Assembly (NCBI GenBank): GCA_934401915.1
Contig: CAKRSV010000011.1
Coordinates: 1 to 64,000, forward strand
Length of the DNA: 64,000 nt
Source: an uncultured Lachnospiraceae bacterium
GTDB taxonomy: Bacteria > Bacillota > Clostridia > Lachnospirales > Lachnospiraceae
Direction of reading: 5' to 3'
Position numbers and translations under genes: made by a program. The notes below the pieces were generated by a model. It did not search any database and was not told the origin of the DNA. It was given only the letters and a program-made list of their open reading frames with translations. Shown one piece after another: positions 1-9,393 of the stretch; the stretch's first letter is position 1, and every line of letters starts with the position of its first letter.

Positions 1-128
1 GTTGCGCAGCGCTGCGCGCTGTGAAACCTGTTTCTTGAATTTTCAGGGTTGCATTACTGTTTATTTGTCAAGGTGCTGTACGTTATTCACGTTTGTTGCT
101 TTTCACCTTTCAAGTGAGTAGCGAAAAT

Positions 129-158
129 ATCTTATCACAACCGCTCACCCTTTGTCAA
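129..158 (-). promoter_or_regulatory. Minus-strand promoter P2 (rRNA-operon-like)
   Basis: A perfect -35 hexamer TTGACA (153-158) and a -10 TAAGAT (129-134) are separated by 18 bp on the minus strand. It lies about 60 bp downstream of a second strong promoter. Nothing downstream to the left edge is an open reading frame, so the transcript probably enters a stable-RNA operon outside the window. Tandem strong promoters with a non-coding leader are typical of Firmicute rRNA operons; that assignment is inference. Confidence 0.55.
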
Positions 159-214
159 CAACTTTTTATTTCTTTTTCAATGGTTGTCCGGTGTTTTCCT
201 CAGCAACGAATCTG

Positions 215-243
215 AGTATATCACCCCTATTGGGGGTTGTCAA
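215..243 (-). promoter_or_regulatory. Minus-strand promoter P1 (rRNA-operon-like)
   Basis: TTGACA (238-243) and TATACT (215-220) are separated by exactly 17 bp on the minus strand, a near-consensus sigma-A promoter. The spacer holds an inverted repeat, ACCCCCAATAGGGGT. Together with P2 at 129-158 it forms a tandem pair reading off the left edge. The rest of 1-336 is non-coding; it contains a 14-bp GC palindrome at 4-17 and no recognisable gene. Confidence 0.6.
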
Positions 244-336
244 CAAATTTTCAGACTTTTTTTTAGATTTTTTCTGATTCCCTTTTTGACTACCAAATAT
301 AGTCTCTGTCATTCAATATCTAGGGGCTGTGCGCGT

Positions 337-738
337 CTACAGGATATAAATATCCAGGTACAGGCAGACGCGGTATACCAGATAGGCGATTGCTCCTGCC
401 TCTGCAAGTCCGAGAACCGCTCCCAAGAATTTATTGATTCCTCCGACGACCGCCACATCGCCGAGCGCCAGAATCGGTTTAAAGATGAGATTGCACACTT
501 TAAACAGGATTCCCAGAACAATCAGTGCGATCACACACACCGTCAGCGTGCTCATCGCTCCTGCCATCACGCTGCTGACCGCATAGAACACCAGCGCCAC
601 ACATACAAGGGAAATCGCCCCTGACAATATGTTCACGATTTCCTTCAGTATTCCATTTTTAAACCCGCGCTTCACTCTCCACAGCGCCAAAAGACAGACT
701 GCTATCGCAAAGGCAAGTTTTCTGATATCAATATCCAA
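337..738 (-). CDS. CvpA-family membrane protein
   Basis: This 133-residue protein has four hydrophobic segments and the general form of the CvpA/colicin V production family: a short charged N-terminus with a KRGFKNGI-like stretch after the first helix, then three further membrane segments. The family is integral to the cytoplasmic membrane and its molecular role is not settled. The likely start is a TTG at 738 with AGGAG about 7 bases upstream; an ATG just upstream is out of frame and stops after four codons. It lies 108 bp downstream of the DUF5711 gene, so the two may be co-transcribed. Confidence 0.6.
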   Translation of the reverse strand: MDIDIRKLAFAIAVCLLALWRVKRGFKNGILKEIVNILSGAISLVCVALVFYAVSSVMAGAMSTLTVCVIALIVLGILFKVCNLIFKPILALGDVAVVGGINKFLGAVLGLAEAGAIAYLVYRVCLYLDIYIL

Positions 739-846
739 CCATTTTCTCCTCTTATGCTTTCGTCCTCTTCCCCTCTGCCGTCAGGTTCCTTTTTCACCCG
801 TTTTTTCCTGCCATCAACAGAAAACGCAGGAATCCGCCTCCGGGAA

Positions 847-2049
847 TTATTTCAATTCTATCATATCGATGGAATCCGGCGTAACGATCATATACCGGTA
901 CTGCGTTCCCGTCGGAATAAGTTTCAGCGCCGTCTTGTCAAAAGTTCCGGCATACTTCTCTACTCCTTCTGTATTATAGATGCTGCACTCCGACTCATTA
1001 TAGATAATGATCTGCTCGCCATAAAAAACGATATCCGTATAGTCCATATCAAATTCAAGCGTCTGCGCCAGCGTCCCCGACTTCCGGTAGACCTCCAGCC
1101 GATACCGCTTATCGCTCTCCGTGCTGTTGAACACCAGTCCTATGTATTCCTCTCCATAGTACACGCCGCGCACATCCTCACTCAGCAGACATTCCGCCGT
1201 GCTGACCGGCTTCTGCGCCCCTGCAAAAAACATGATCCGGTCGTCCGACAGAGCGAACAGCGTCTTGTTGTCCAGAAATCTGGTGATCGGCACAACCGTG
1301 TCCAGATAATCGTAACCGCTGACATAATTATCTGTATTGTTCTGACCGACCGCCCCGAAATTGTAGAACGCAACGCTCGACTTCATCTGTCCGCTGTCCA
1401 CAAACAGATAGGACACGCAGACCAGTTCTCCGCTTGGCGAGATTGAAACATTGACCGGATAACCGCTCTCTTTCATGGTTGTCCGGAAATGCACCAGCTC
1501 GTTTCCCTGCGCATCGTAAAGGTAAATCCATGTCACATCCATATCATCCAGCACAACACCCACTACGCCTTCCGACGCTACACAGATACTGCGGATGGGT
1601 TTGCTGGTCGTTATCTTTCCCAGAAGCTGCGTGGTATTGACCACATAGATATTTCTTCCGTTATAATCACCGATCGCCGCGACATTCCTGCATACGTCCA
1701 CCATGGGATTCTGCATTTCAAACGTCTCGTTCCACACCGAATTTCCCTTCGCGTCCACACAGCTCATACCATCCTTGCTGTAGAGCAGCAGACTGCCGGA
1801 AAAGGGCATCAGATTCGTGTCCTGTGGAATCGAGATCTCCGACGATGACAGCACCATGCACTGCGTATATATTTTATTCTTCCACTGTATGTAAAAAGCA
1901 GCGCTCACAGCCGCGATCAAAAGGATGACCAGCACCGTGCGGTAAAAGATCGTGAACCTGTGGCTTTTTATTTTTTCATGATAGCTGATCCGCGGTTTCT
2001 TTTCATCCCGTTCTTTTTTCTTTTTCAAATATTCTCTGACATTAGGCAT
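847..2049 (-). CDS. DUF5711 family membrane-anchored beta-propeller-like protein
   Basis: A 400-residue protein with a basic cytoplasmic N-terminus rich in Lys/Arg/Glu (about residues 1-35), one membrane helix (about 37-55, TVLVILLIAAVSAAFYIQW), and a long extracytoplasmic region with repeated short beta-strand blocks such as LLYSKDGMSCVDAKGNSVW. These blocks resemble PQQ/WD-type propeller blades. I recognise it as DUF5711, a family common in Lachnospiraceae and without an established function. The start ATG follows an AAAGG ribosome-binding site. It sits between a LysM protein and a CvpA-like protein, which suggests a cell-envelope group; that is inference. Confidence 0.65.
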   Translation of the reverse strand: MPNVREYLKKKKERDEKKPRISYHEKIKSHRFTIFYRTVLVILLIAAVSAAFYIQWKNKIYTQCMVLSSSEISIPQDTNLMPFSGSLLLYSKDGMSCVDAKGNSVWNETFEMQNPMVDVCRNVAAIGDYNGRNIYVVNTTQLLGKITTSKPIRSICVASEGVVGVVLDDMDVTWIYLYDAQGNELVHFRTTMKESGYPVNVSISPSGELVCVSYLFVDSGQMKSSVAFYNFGAVGQNNTDNYVSGYDYLDTVVPITRFLDNKTLFALSDDRIMFFAGAQKPVSTAECLLSEDVRGVYYGEEYIGLVFNSTESDKRYRLEVYRKSGTLAQTLEFDMDYTDIVFYGEQIIIYNESECSIYNTEGVEKYAGTFDKTALKLIPTGTQYRYMIVTPDSIDMIELK

Positions 2050-2230
2050 TGTCGATACCCTTTCTCGCGCTTTCCGCCTGCCCGCGCAGACCGTCCCCGT
2101 CAGGCGTTTCTCCGTTGTCCCTTGTCACCGGGGCGTCTGACGTTCACGCACATTATAACATAGAGCTTTCGATTATGCCATCCGCACATTTGACCGGGCT
2201 TCAAATCCGGCATCCGGAACGCTGCCCTTT

Positions 2231-3328
2231 TCACGGAAGGACGATCTTCTGTCCATAGCGGATATCGTCCGGGTCCGCGATCTGGTTCAGGTCGCAGATC
2301 TCGCGGACCTTCGCCGTGTCTCCATAGATCTCCCTGCATATGGTATACAACGTATCTCCCTTTTCCACTTCATAGTAGCGCGTCAGATTCCGGGAGAGTG
2401 CCTCCACATTTCCTTCGCCATCGTTCATCTCCTCCTGCTCCTCTACCGGCTCTGTCGTCTCCGACGCGAAGGCTGTCTCTGATGTCGCAGTTCCTGTCTC
2501 CGGTGCAGACGCTGTCTCTGGCTGTGAGGATTCTGGCTCCAGCGCAGATGTCGTTTCCAGCTGCGCAGTTTTTGTCTCCGGCTGTTCCGCTTCTGTTTCC
2601 GGCTGTGAGTCTTTTTCCGAAAGCGCCTGCTCGTCCATTCCTTCTGCCGCCGCAGCATCAGACGCAGTCTGTTCAACGATTACCTCTCCAGCGTTGACTG
2701 TTCCTTCTCCATCGTCCTCCGCCTCCACTGTAATCGTGACGGCGTCCGCAGTCTCCCGCGTGTCTGCCGTCTGCTGTGTCGGCTGATTTTCCACCATAAA
2801 CAGGACGTCTCGCGCCGACTTCCCGAGCTGGAGCAGCTTATCATAATTGTCCGTCGAAGTGATCACGATCGCCACCAGAAAAAGAAACAACGCGGCGAGC
2901 TGCACCGAAAACCAGCCCTGATGCTGCCCGGTCTTTTCCTGGGAAGCCTGCGGCGGCTGTTCCACTCTTTTTTCCGTCTTTTTCTCTCCTGTCTCCCGCT
3001 GACATTCCAACAGGTACTGCTGCATGGCTTCATTTTCCTGATAAAAAACGCCATACTCTGCAATCTCATAGCTTCGCCCGCCCTGCTTCACCGTAAAGAC
3101 CGGTTTTCCATCGCACATACTGCACGACAGCTCCGGCAGTCTGGCGTACTCCTGAAAAGCTGCGATCTCTTCCCGATCCCCAGCTCCATAGATCTCATAT
3201 CGCTGACCGGCATGCCGTCCAAAGAAGCAGACAGCGCCTTCCTGCGCATTTTCCTGCAAATAAGACAATACATACCCTTCTACATATATAAAATATCCGT
3301 TTTCTTTTTTATGTACCGTCGTTTCCAT
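2231..3328 (-). CDS. Single-pass membrane protein with C-terminal LysM domain
   Basis: 365 residues in four parts: an N-terminal globular domain of about 115 residues that I do not recognise, containing a CSMC pair; a membrane helix near residues 140-158 (LAALFLFLVAIVITST); a low-complexity Glu/Thr/Pro/Ser stalk (about 200-310) with repeated PET/SET units; and a C-terminal LysM motif (about 318-365) with the typical YEVEKGDTLYTI start and a YGQKIVLP end. LysM domains bind peptidoglycan or chitin-type glycans, so the protein probably spans from cytoplasm to wall with the stalk outside. The ATG at 3328 has GGGGAGAG upstream. Confidence 0.65.
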   Translation of the reverse strand: METTVHKKENGYFIYVEGYVLSYLQENAQEGAVCFFGRHAGQRYEIYGAGDREEIAAFQEYARLPELSCSMCDGKPVFTVKQGGRSYEIAEYGVFYQENEAMQQYLLECQRETGEKKTEKRVEQPPQASQEKTGQHQGWFSVQLAALFLFLVAIVITSTDNYDKLLQLGKSARDVLFMVENQPTQQTADTRETADAVTITVEAEDDGEGTVNAGEVIVEQTASDAAAAEGMDEQALSEKDSQPETEAEQPETKTAQLETTSALEPESSQPETASAPETGTATSETAFASETTEPVEEQEEMNDGEGNVEALSRNLTRYYEVEKGDTLYTICREIYGDTAKVREICDLNQIADPDDIRYGQKIVLP

Positions 3329-3475
3329 TTCGCACTCTCCCCACCCTATATCTGCACGGACGGCTTTTGCCTCCGTTTCCGTGCACTTTCGCCTGATTCA
3401 CTTTTCTGTTTTCAATGTAGCACAGGCATTTCAAAAAATTTGTTGAAAGGCGCGGTGTGCGCTCACAAATCACAA

Positions 3476-3512
3476 AAGGCTTCCTAACCCTTTTTTATGG
3501 TCAGGAAGCCTT
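3476..3512 (-). terminator. Rho-independent-like terminator after galM
   Basis: On the minus strand, AAGGCTTCCTGACC and GGTTAGGAAGCCTT form a 14-bp stem with one G-U pair and an A-rich loop, followed by TTGTG. It starts about 45 bp downstream of the galM stop codon, so it should end the dnaX-to-galM transcript. The rest of 3329-3557 also holds the upstream region of the LysM gene. Confidence 0.75.
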
Positions 3513-3557
3513 CTTCTTTCTTACTTAACTCTTTTCTTTCTTGATTTTTCAGACGGA

Positions 3558-4601
3558 TTATGCGAGGAACTGATATACCGTCACGCTGTCGTAATCTTTT
3601 CCCGGTCCAAAAACAGCCTGCGGGAAGTTCGGATGATGGATATTGTCCGGGTAATACTGCGTTTCAAGGCACATGCCCATGCGCGGTCCGTAAGTGATAC
3701 CGCCCTTACCCTTCTCCACGCCAATACAGTTTCCTGCATAAAACTGCACACCCGGCAGATCGGTAAAGACCTTCATGGTTCTTCCGCTTATCGGCTCTTT
3801 TACAGTCGCGATCTCACGCAGCGTTCCGTCTGCATCGTCCACCACATAATTGTGATCGTAGCCCTGCACCAGTTTCAACTGCTCAAAGTCCGCGTTGATA
3901 TCCTGTCCTACCGGCTTCATCTCGGTAAAGTCCATCGGCGTTCCCTTCACCGGCGCGATCTCTCCGGTCGGGATGGCTCCCGCCACTACCGGCGTGTAGC
4001 ATGACGCCTTGATCTGGAGCAGATGATCTTCGATCTTTCCATTTCCCTGCCCTGCCAGATTAAAGTAAGAGTGATTTGTCATATTGACGATCGTGTTTGC
4101 ATCTGCCGTTACATGGTAATGCAGTTTGAGCTCATTGTCCGCAGACAGACTGTAAGTCACCGCTATTTTCTTGTTTGCCGGGAAGCCCATCTCGCCGTCT
4201 TTTCCCTCAAGGGTAAAGGTCACACTGTCCTGTCCTTCCTCTGCCGCCCAGACGCGTTTATGATAGCCTTCCTCCATATGGCTGTGAAGGTTGTTCGCCC
4301 CGTCGTTTACATCGAGCTGATATGCTTTTCCGTCTATCTCGAAGCCTGCCCCTGCAATACGGTTCGCGCTAGGTCCGATCACCGCGCCGAAAAAGCTCCC
4401 GTTTCCATAGTAGCCTTCCAGGTTGTCAAAGCCGAGAACGACATCCTCAACCTTTCCCTCTTTGTCCGGCACTAACAGACTTACCAGGTTGGCGCCGTAA
4501 TTCATCACCTTCGCCTGCACGCCGTTTGCATTGCTCAGCGTGTACAGCCAGATGTCCTTCCCACACTTCGTTGTCCCGAATTTTTCTTTCGCTACACTCA
4601 T
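3558..4601 (-). CDS. galM: Aldose 1-epimerase (galactose mutarotase)
   Basis: 347 residues matching the full length of aldose 1-epimerases, which interconvert alpha and beta anomers of galactose and glucose in the cytoplasm. Family signatures are visible: GPSANRIAGAGFEIDG near the N-terminus with the conserved Asn-Arg, NMTNHSYFNLAG with the conserved His, GYDHNYV, and GVQFYAGN before the C-terminal glutamate region (CLETQYYPD). GGGAGGATC precedes the ATG. It lies 30 bp downstream of the alpha-galactosidase gene, so the pair would release galactose from alpha-galactosides and prepare it for the Leloir pathway. Confidence 0.93.
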   Translation of the reverse strand: MSVAKEKFGTTKCGKDIWLYTLSNANGVQAKVMNYGANLVSLLVPDKEGKVEDVVLGFDNLEGYYGNGSFFGAVIGPSANRIAGAGFEIDGKAYQLDVNDGANNLHSHMEEGYHKRVWAAEEGQDSVTFTLEGKDGEMGFPANKKIAVTYSLSADNELKLHYHVTADANTIVNMTNHSYFNLAGQGNGKIEDHLLQIKASCYTPVVAGAIPTGEIAPVKGTPMDFTEMKPVGQDINADFEQLKLVQGYDHNYVVDDADGTLREIATVKEPISGRTMKVFTDLPGVQFYAGNCIGVEKGKGGITYGPRMGMCLETQYYPDNIHHPNFPQAVFGPGKDYDSVTVYQFLA

Positions 4602-4631
4602 CTCTGATCCTCCCTTAACTGTGTTTACTTT

Positions 4632-6758
4632 TTATATGCCCTTCTCAAGCAAAATAGCCGCCGCACGGAAACCGCCCTGCAATCTGCAGATCAGCTTTCC
4701 TTTTTCCAGCTTCGCCTGCAGGATGCCGTCCCGGTCTGCCTCGTCCGCATAGACGTCGGTCACACGGTAATCTTTTTCATCCGGCAGTAAAACCTCTATC
4801 GGCTCTTCGATCTCTTCTTCAAACGTGTGCAGAAGCAGAAGCGCCGCGTTTTCGCCCTCCCGGAACACGCTCTGCCAGCCGCGGAGATGTCTCCAGCTCT
4901 TTTGTCTTGTGCCGCCGATATGGGAAATGCCGTTTTTGATGATCGGCACCGCCTTTTTATAGAATTGTATGCCCTGATCGATGACCGCCCACTGTTCGTC
5001 GGAAAGGTGCGTCACATCGCCTGACAGGCACAATCTTCCCAGCAGACCGGCTGCCACAGCGTATACGATCCTCCTTGTGCTGGCGTCCTCCCGGATCACC
5101 GCCCAGATCTGGCTCTGCCTCGGAAGGATCACGCGGTGCAGTCCCGCCGCGATCACCGGTATCTCCTCGCACTCGTGCGCGTCCGAAAAAGAAGCCATCG
5201 CTGTCTGTCCCATCATCTCAGGCTCCAGCTTGTGCCCGCCCGACGCACAGTTCTCCAGTATGATCCCCGGCACTTCTCGCTTTATCTTCTCCAGGAATTT
5301 TACGGACGCCTCCATATTCTGGCGCAGCCCTTCTCCCAGAGATTCCGCTCCGTCACAGCCGATCCCGATGGTATCGTTGTAGTCCATTTTCATATATTCG
5401 AAGCCATACCGGTTCAAAAGCCCGATCACCTTTTCTGAAAGATCCAGGATCACCTCCGGCTTCCTCATATCCCAGAAACGTCTTGACTGCGTAGTGAGCA
5501 CTTTCCCGTCCCTTTTCAGGAGCAGGTCGGTCTTTTGATACGCTTTCGCCATGCAGCCTACATTGTCGATCTCAAACCAGATACCGGGTTTCATTCCCGC
5601 CGCGCGGATTGCGTCCACAGTCTTGTCCAGCCCGTCCGGGAAAAGTGATTTCGAGGGCTGATAGTCGCCCATGGAATCTCCCCACGGTATTCCGTCCTCC
5701 TTGTACCATCCGCAGTCGATCACGAAATAGGATATCCCGTGCCCTTTGAGCGCATCCACGATGGCGCAGATATTCTCATGGGAAGGATTTCCCCATGTCG
5801 TGCAGTATTCATTAAAAATAACCGGCAACTCCTGCTCTGATTCCGGTCCGTTTTCTGCCGCACGCACCTGTCCGGACGTCAGTCTCTGTGAAAAGACGTC
5901 GATGGAAACCCCTCTGGCAACCGTCAGAATAGCTTCCGGTGTTGTGAACGACTCTCCCGGCGCAATGTCTTTATACCAGTGCCCGAAATCCCGATCAGCA
6001 AGACCGCCGCCGATGGAGACTGCCTCGTCTCTGCGGAACACCTCCATCTGCCACGATGCGGCATGCGCGATCTGGGCTCCCCAGAAAATATGCGTCGTCT
6101 GATCTTCTATCACAAGATACGGGAAAAACCGGTTGACCGGCAAAGAGCCGATCCCGCCAAATCTCTCACAGCGGATCGCGTGTCCGGGAATCCATGAAGG
6201 TTCTAACTGCATCTCCTCCAGTGGGATTTTCTCCAGTCTGCCCTCTCCGCTCCAGACGCTTCTGACGCGGTACATCGCCATCTGCTCATGCCCGTCGCCT
6301 TCCAGATACGGCGAGATTCCTCCCAGATTAAAGCTGTCCAGTTTTTCCAGCGTCACCTTCTCCGCGCTGTCATTTCGGAAGGTCACAAAGCTGCGAACCG
6401 TCTTTTCTCCCTCAAAATAAGACAGCGTATGTACCGCCTCATATCCTCTTTCATCCTTGCAGACCGTCCGGATGAGCGTCTTTTCCCCATCCCGACTGAC
6501 TTCCTGCCTGTCGTACTTCATCGCATAGCAACTGTCGTTCTGGCGCATCGTGCTGCCACCCGCATAGGATGTCGTGTATGCATCACCCGTCAGCTTGAGC
6601 TCGATCAACGGATCGATGAACTGCTTCTTGCTCTCCCATTCCGGCTCCTGCATACCCTCCGGCAAAAGCATCAGCTCTACTGCCTGCTTTTCCTCATCCA
6701 GCACATAGTACGCTTCCATATCGCCCAGCTTAATGCTGTTTAACTTTGTCACACCCAT
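4632..6758 (-). CDS. Alpha-galactosidase, GH36-type
   Basis: 708 residues without a signal peptide, so cytoplasmic. There is an N-terminal beta-rich domain, then a catalytic barrel with WGNPSHENI and CGWYKEDG near 330-360 and KPGIWFE; YMKMDYND carries the probable nucleophile Asp, and ASGGHKLEP plus SFSDAHE the probable acid/base region. This pattern fits glycoside hydrolase family 36 (raffinose-family oligosaccharides, melibiose). It is shorter and more diverged than classical Aga enzymes, so the substrate should be treated as probable. It overlaps no neighbour, is 44 bp downstream of recR and 30 bp upstream of galM. Confidence 0.85.
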   Translation of the reverse strand: MGVTKLNSIKLGDMEAYYVLDEEKQAVELMLLPEGMQEPEWESKKQFIDPLIELKLTGDAYTTSYAGGSTMRQNDSCYAMKYDRQEVSRDGEKTLIRTVCKDERGYEAVHTLSYFEGEKTVRSFVTFRNDSAEKVTLEKLDSFNLGGISPYLEGDGHEQMAMYRVRSVWSGEGRLEKIPLEEMQLEPSWIPGHAIRCERFGGIGSLPVNRFFPYLVIEDQTTHIFWGAQIAHAASWQMEVFRRDEAVSIGGGLADRDFGHWYKDIAPGESFTTPEAILTVARGVSIDVFSQRLTSGQVRAAENGPESEQELPVIFNEYCTTWGNPSHENICAIVDALKGHGISYFVIDCGWYKEDGIPWGDSMGDYQPSKSLFPDGLDKTVDAIRAAGMKPGIWFEIDNVGCMAKAYQKTDLLLKRDGKVLTTQSRRFWDMRKPEVILDLSEKVIGLLNRYGFEYMKMDYNDTIGIGCDGAESLGEGLRQNMEASVKFLEKIKREVPGIILENCASGGHKLEPEMMGQTAMASFSDAHECEEIPVIAAGLHRVILPRQSQIWAVIREDASTRRIVYAVAAGLLGRLCLSGDVTHLSDEQWAVIDQGIQFYKKAVPIIKNGISHIGGTRQKSWRHLRGWQSVFREGENAALLLLHTFEEEIEEPIEVLLPDEKDYRVTDVYADEADRDGILQAKLEKGKLICRLQGGFRAAAILLEKGI

Positions 6759-6802
6759 TTTTCACTCCATACCCAAATACTTCTTCTCTTTGCCCGGAGC
6801 CG

Positions 6803-7399
6803 TTACAGCTCCACTCTGCCTTCCAGCGCACGCAGAAGCGTCACTTCGTCAATGTACTCCAGATCGCCTCCCACCGGAACGCCGCTGGCGATCCTCGTCA
6901 CCCGCACGCCGGTCGGCTTGATAAGTTTACTGATGTACATCGCGGTCGTCTCGCCCTCCAGGCTGGAATTCGTCGCAATGATAACTTCCTTCACATCTCC
7001 CTCAAGTCGCTTTATCAGCTCCTTGAGCCGGATATCGCCCGGTCCGATCCCGAGCATCGGGGAGATCGCTCCGTGCAGGACGTGATATACCCCGTTGTAT
7101 TTGCCGGTCTTTTCGTACGCCGCCAGATCCCTCGTATTTTCCACCACCATGATCGTGCTGTGGTCGCGGTTTCCATTCGCGCAGATGGGACATATATCGC
7201 TGTCCGTAAGGGTATAGCACTCCTTACAGTAGCGCACGTTCTTCTTTGCCTCCACGATCGCGCCAGCCAGCCGTTCCACCTTAGCCTTCGGCATATTGAT
7301 CAGGTGAAAAGCAAGTCTTTGTGCGGACTTTGACCCGATTCCGGGAAGTCCCGCAAGCTCATCGATCAGTTTGTTGATATATCCACTGTACAGGTCCAT
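6803..7399 (-). CDS. recR: Recombination mediator protein RecR
   Basis: 198 residues, the usual RecR length. In order: a helix-hairpin-helix ([19 protein letters not shown]), a four-cysteine zinc finger ([16 protein letters not shown]), and a Toprim domain ([16 protein letters not shown] to [12 protein letters not shown]). RecR works with RecF/RecO to load RecA on gapped DNA. The ATG overlaps the ybaB stop codon (TGATG, one shared base), so the two are translationally coupled. The order dnaX-ybaB-recR is a widely conserved bacterial operon. Confidence 0.96.
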   Translation of the reverse strand: MDLYSGYINKLIDELAGLPGIGSKSAQRLAFHLINMPKAKVERLAGAIVEAKKNVRYCKECYTLTDSDICPICANGNRDHSTIMVVENTRDLAAYEKTGKYNGVYHVLHGAISPMLGIGPGDIRLKELIKRLEGDVKEVIIATNSSLEGETTAMYISKLIKPTGVRVTRIASGVPVGGDLEYIDEVTLLRALEGRVEL

Positions 7400-7752
7400 C
7401 AGAACGGAAAGCCTCCACCCAGTCCGAGTCCGCCGGTCATCTTGTTCATCGCCTCCGCGCTTGCCTCTTCTGCCATGCGAAGCGCCTCATTTGCCGCTGC
7501 CATGACCAGATCCTCGAGCATTTCAATGTCCTCCGGATCAACCACTTCCTCCGAGAGTTTGATCTTCGTGATCTCCTTCTTTCCGGTAACGGTCACTTCC
7601 ACGGCTCCGCCGCCTGCCTTGGCAGTGAACTCCTTCTCCTCGAGTTCTTTCTGATTCTCCTCCATCTGGCGCTGCATTCTCTGCGCCTGCTTCATCAGGT
7701 TGTTCATATTACCGGGCATTCCGCCTCCCGGAAATCCACCACGTTTTGCCAT
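7399..7752 (-). CDS. YbaB/EbfC family nucleoid-associated protein
   Basis: 117 residues with the family layout: a Gly/Met-rich N-terminus ([19 protein letters not shown]), a long amphipathic helix ([15 protein letters not shown]), the conserved [16 protein letters not shown] strand pair, [20 protein letters not shown], and a Gly-rich tail. YbaB proteins form dimers that bind DNA and sit between dnaX and recR in many genomes, as here. AGGAGG lies 9 bases before the ATG. It overlaps recR by one base and is 34 bp downstream of dnaX. Confidence 0.94.
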   Translation of the reverse strand: MAKRGGFPGGGMPGNMNNLMKQAQRMQRQMEENQKELEEKEFTAKAGGGAVEVTVTGKKEITKIKLSEEVVDPEDIEMLEDLVMAAANEALRMAEEASAEAMNKMTGGLGLGGGFPF

Positions 7753-7786
7753 TTGTCTGTTCCTCCTGCTTTCTGTTTTGTTGAGG

Positions 7787-9367
7787 TTATGATTCCTCTT
7801 CTTCTATTTCAAAATTAATCTGGGTCAGATCTACATAGTTCTGTTCAAAGGCTTCTCGGCTCTGCACGCTCTGGATCGTCACGTCGATCTCTTTGCCTAC
7901 CGCCTCGGACAGCACCTGCACCAGCAGCTCTTTATGTCCTTCCTGTCTCAGGAAATAATCTGAGGCAAGACCATCCTCCACGACCACCAGCAGCCGGTTG
8001 TCTCCTCCCAGGCTCAGGTGCGCCGCTTTCAGATACTGCTTCATCGGCATCGCCGTCTGTGCTATGATGTTCGGCCAGCTCTCTACCGCCTTCTGCACAT
8101 CCTCCGGGATCGCCTTTGGAAGCTCCGGCCGTTCTTTTTTCAGCACCGCCCCGGTATTCTGATTTGCCATCTGCCCTCCCGGGAGTTCTCCCGCCGATGC
8201 GACTACGAAATCGCCTTTCTCCAGCTTTTCCTCCAGCGCGCGGACGCGCTCAACTACGGACTCATAGTCCTTCTCCATATCCGGCCGGCACAGCTTGATG
8301 AGCGCGATCTCGATCAGGATCCGCTTCTGTGACGCATACCTTATCTGCCCGGACAGCTCCGAAAAGATACGGATATAGCGCATGATCGCATCCGCATCCG
8401 TCATTTCTGCCTCTTCCTTGAGTCTTGCCAGATTATCCGTGGAAACGTCTATGACATCCTCGATGTCATCCGAGGTTTTCAGTAAAAGGAGATTTCGCAG
8501 ATACCATGCAAAATCTGTCACGAACTGCGTCAGCTCGCGCCCCTGCATGACCATCTCCTCCAGCAGTCCGATACACCCGGTCACATTCCGATCCAGCACC
8601 GCGCGCAGCAGTCTGCTAAACACCTCGGTATCGACTGCGCCGAGTACATCCAGAACCTTATCATAGGTGAGCTCCTGTCCAAAATGAAAGGCGATACACT
8701 GATCCAAAAGACTGAGCGCGTCTCTCATAGAGCCGTCCGCCGCCTTTGCGACATAGCGGAGCGCCTTATCCTCCACAGTCACCTGCTCCTTATTCATCAG
8801 CTCACGCAGTCGATCCGCGATCGTATCGATGGTGATCCGCCGGAAATCGTATCTCTGGCACCTGGACAAGATCGTGATCGGTATCTTGTGAACCTCTGTC
8901 GTAGCCAGGATAAAGATCACATAGGACGGCGGTTCCTCCAGAGTCTTTAAAAGCGCGTTGAACGCTCCTATCGACAGCATATGAACCTCGTCAATGATAT
9001 AAACCTTATATTTTCCTGCTGCCGGCGAGTAGGAAACCTCCTCCACGATCTCACGGATGTTGTCCACACCGTTGTTTGATGCGGCGTCGATCTCGATCAC
9101 ATTCATGGATGCTCCCGCGGCGATCGCCTTACAGGTGGCGCACTCTCCGCACGGACTTCCGTCCACCGGATTCTCACAGTTGACCGCCTTGGCAAAAATC
9201 TTGGCGATCGTCGTCTTTCCTGTACCTCTGGTCCCGCAGAACAGATAGGCGTGGCCGATCCGTTCCGCTTTGATCTGATTTTTCAGTGTTGTTACAATGT
9301 GTTCCTGCCCCTTGACGTCCTCAAAACAGTCCGGGCGGAACTTCCGATATAGCGCTGTATATGACAT
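7787..9367 (-). CDS. dnaX: DNA polymerase III subunits gamma/tau
   Basis: About 526 residues. AAA+ clamp-loader motifs are clear: GQEHIVTTLKNQ, Walker A GTRGTGKTTIAK, a zinc module with CGECATC, Walker B IIDEVHML, the SRC motif (ILSRCQRYDF), then the domain III collar and a tau-like C-terminal tail. DnaX organises the polymerase III holoenzyme and loads the beta clamp. The start MSYTALYRKFRP at 9367 matches the family; an ATG four codons upstream (9379) is possible. No obvious A-run frameshift signal for a separate gamma form was seen. It begins the dnaX-ybaB-recR string, 27 bp after pfkA. Confidence 0.95.
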   Translation of the reverse strand: MSYTALYRKFRPDCFEDVKGQEHIVTTLKNQIKAERIGHAYLFCGTRGTGKTTIAKIFAKAVNCENPVDGSPCGECATCKAIAAGASMNVIEIDAASNNGVDNIREIVEEVSYSPAAGKYKVYIIDEVHMLSIGAFNALLKTLEEPPSYVIFILATTEVHKIPITILSRCQRYDFRRITIDTIADRLRELMNKEQVTVEDKALRYVAKAADGSMRDALSLLDQCIAFHFGQELTYDKVLDVLGAVDTEVFSRLLRAVLDRNVTGCIGLLEEMVMQGRELTQFVTDFAWYLRNLLLLKTSDDIEDVIDVSTDNLARLKEEAEMTDADAIMRYIRIFSELSGQIRYASQKRILIEIALIKLCRPDMEKDYESVVERVRALEEKLEKGDFVVASAGELPGGQMANQNTGAVLKKERPELPKAIPEDVQKAVESWPNIIAQTAMPMKQYLKAAHLSLGGDNRLLVVVEDGLASDYFLRQEGHKELLVQVLSEAVGKEIDVTIQSVQSREAFEQNYVDLTQINFEIEEEES

Positions 9368-9393
9368 ATAGGCAACCATGCCCTTCCTAATCG

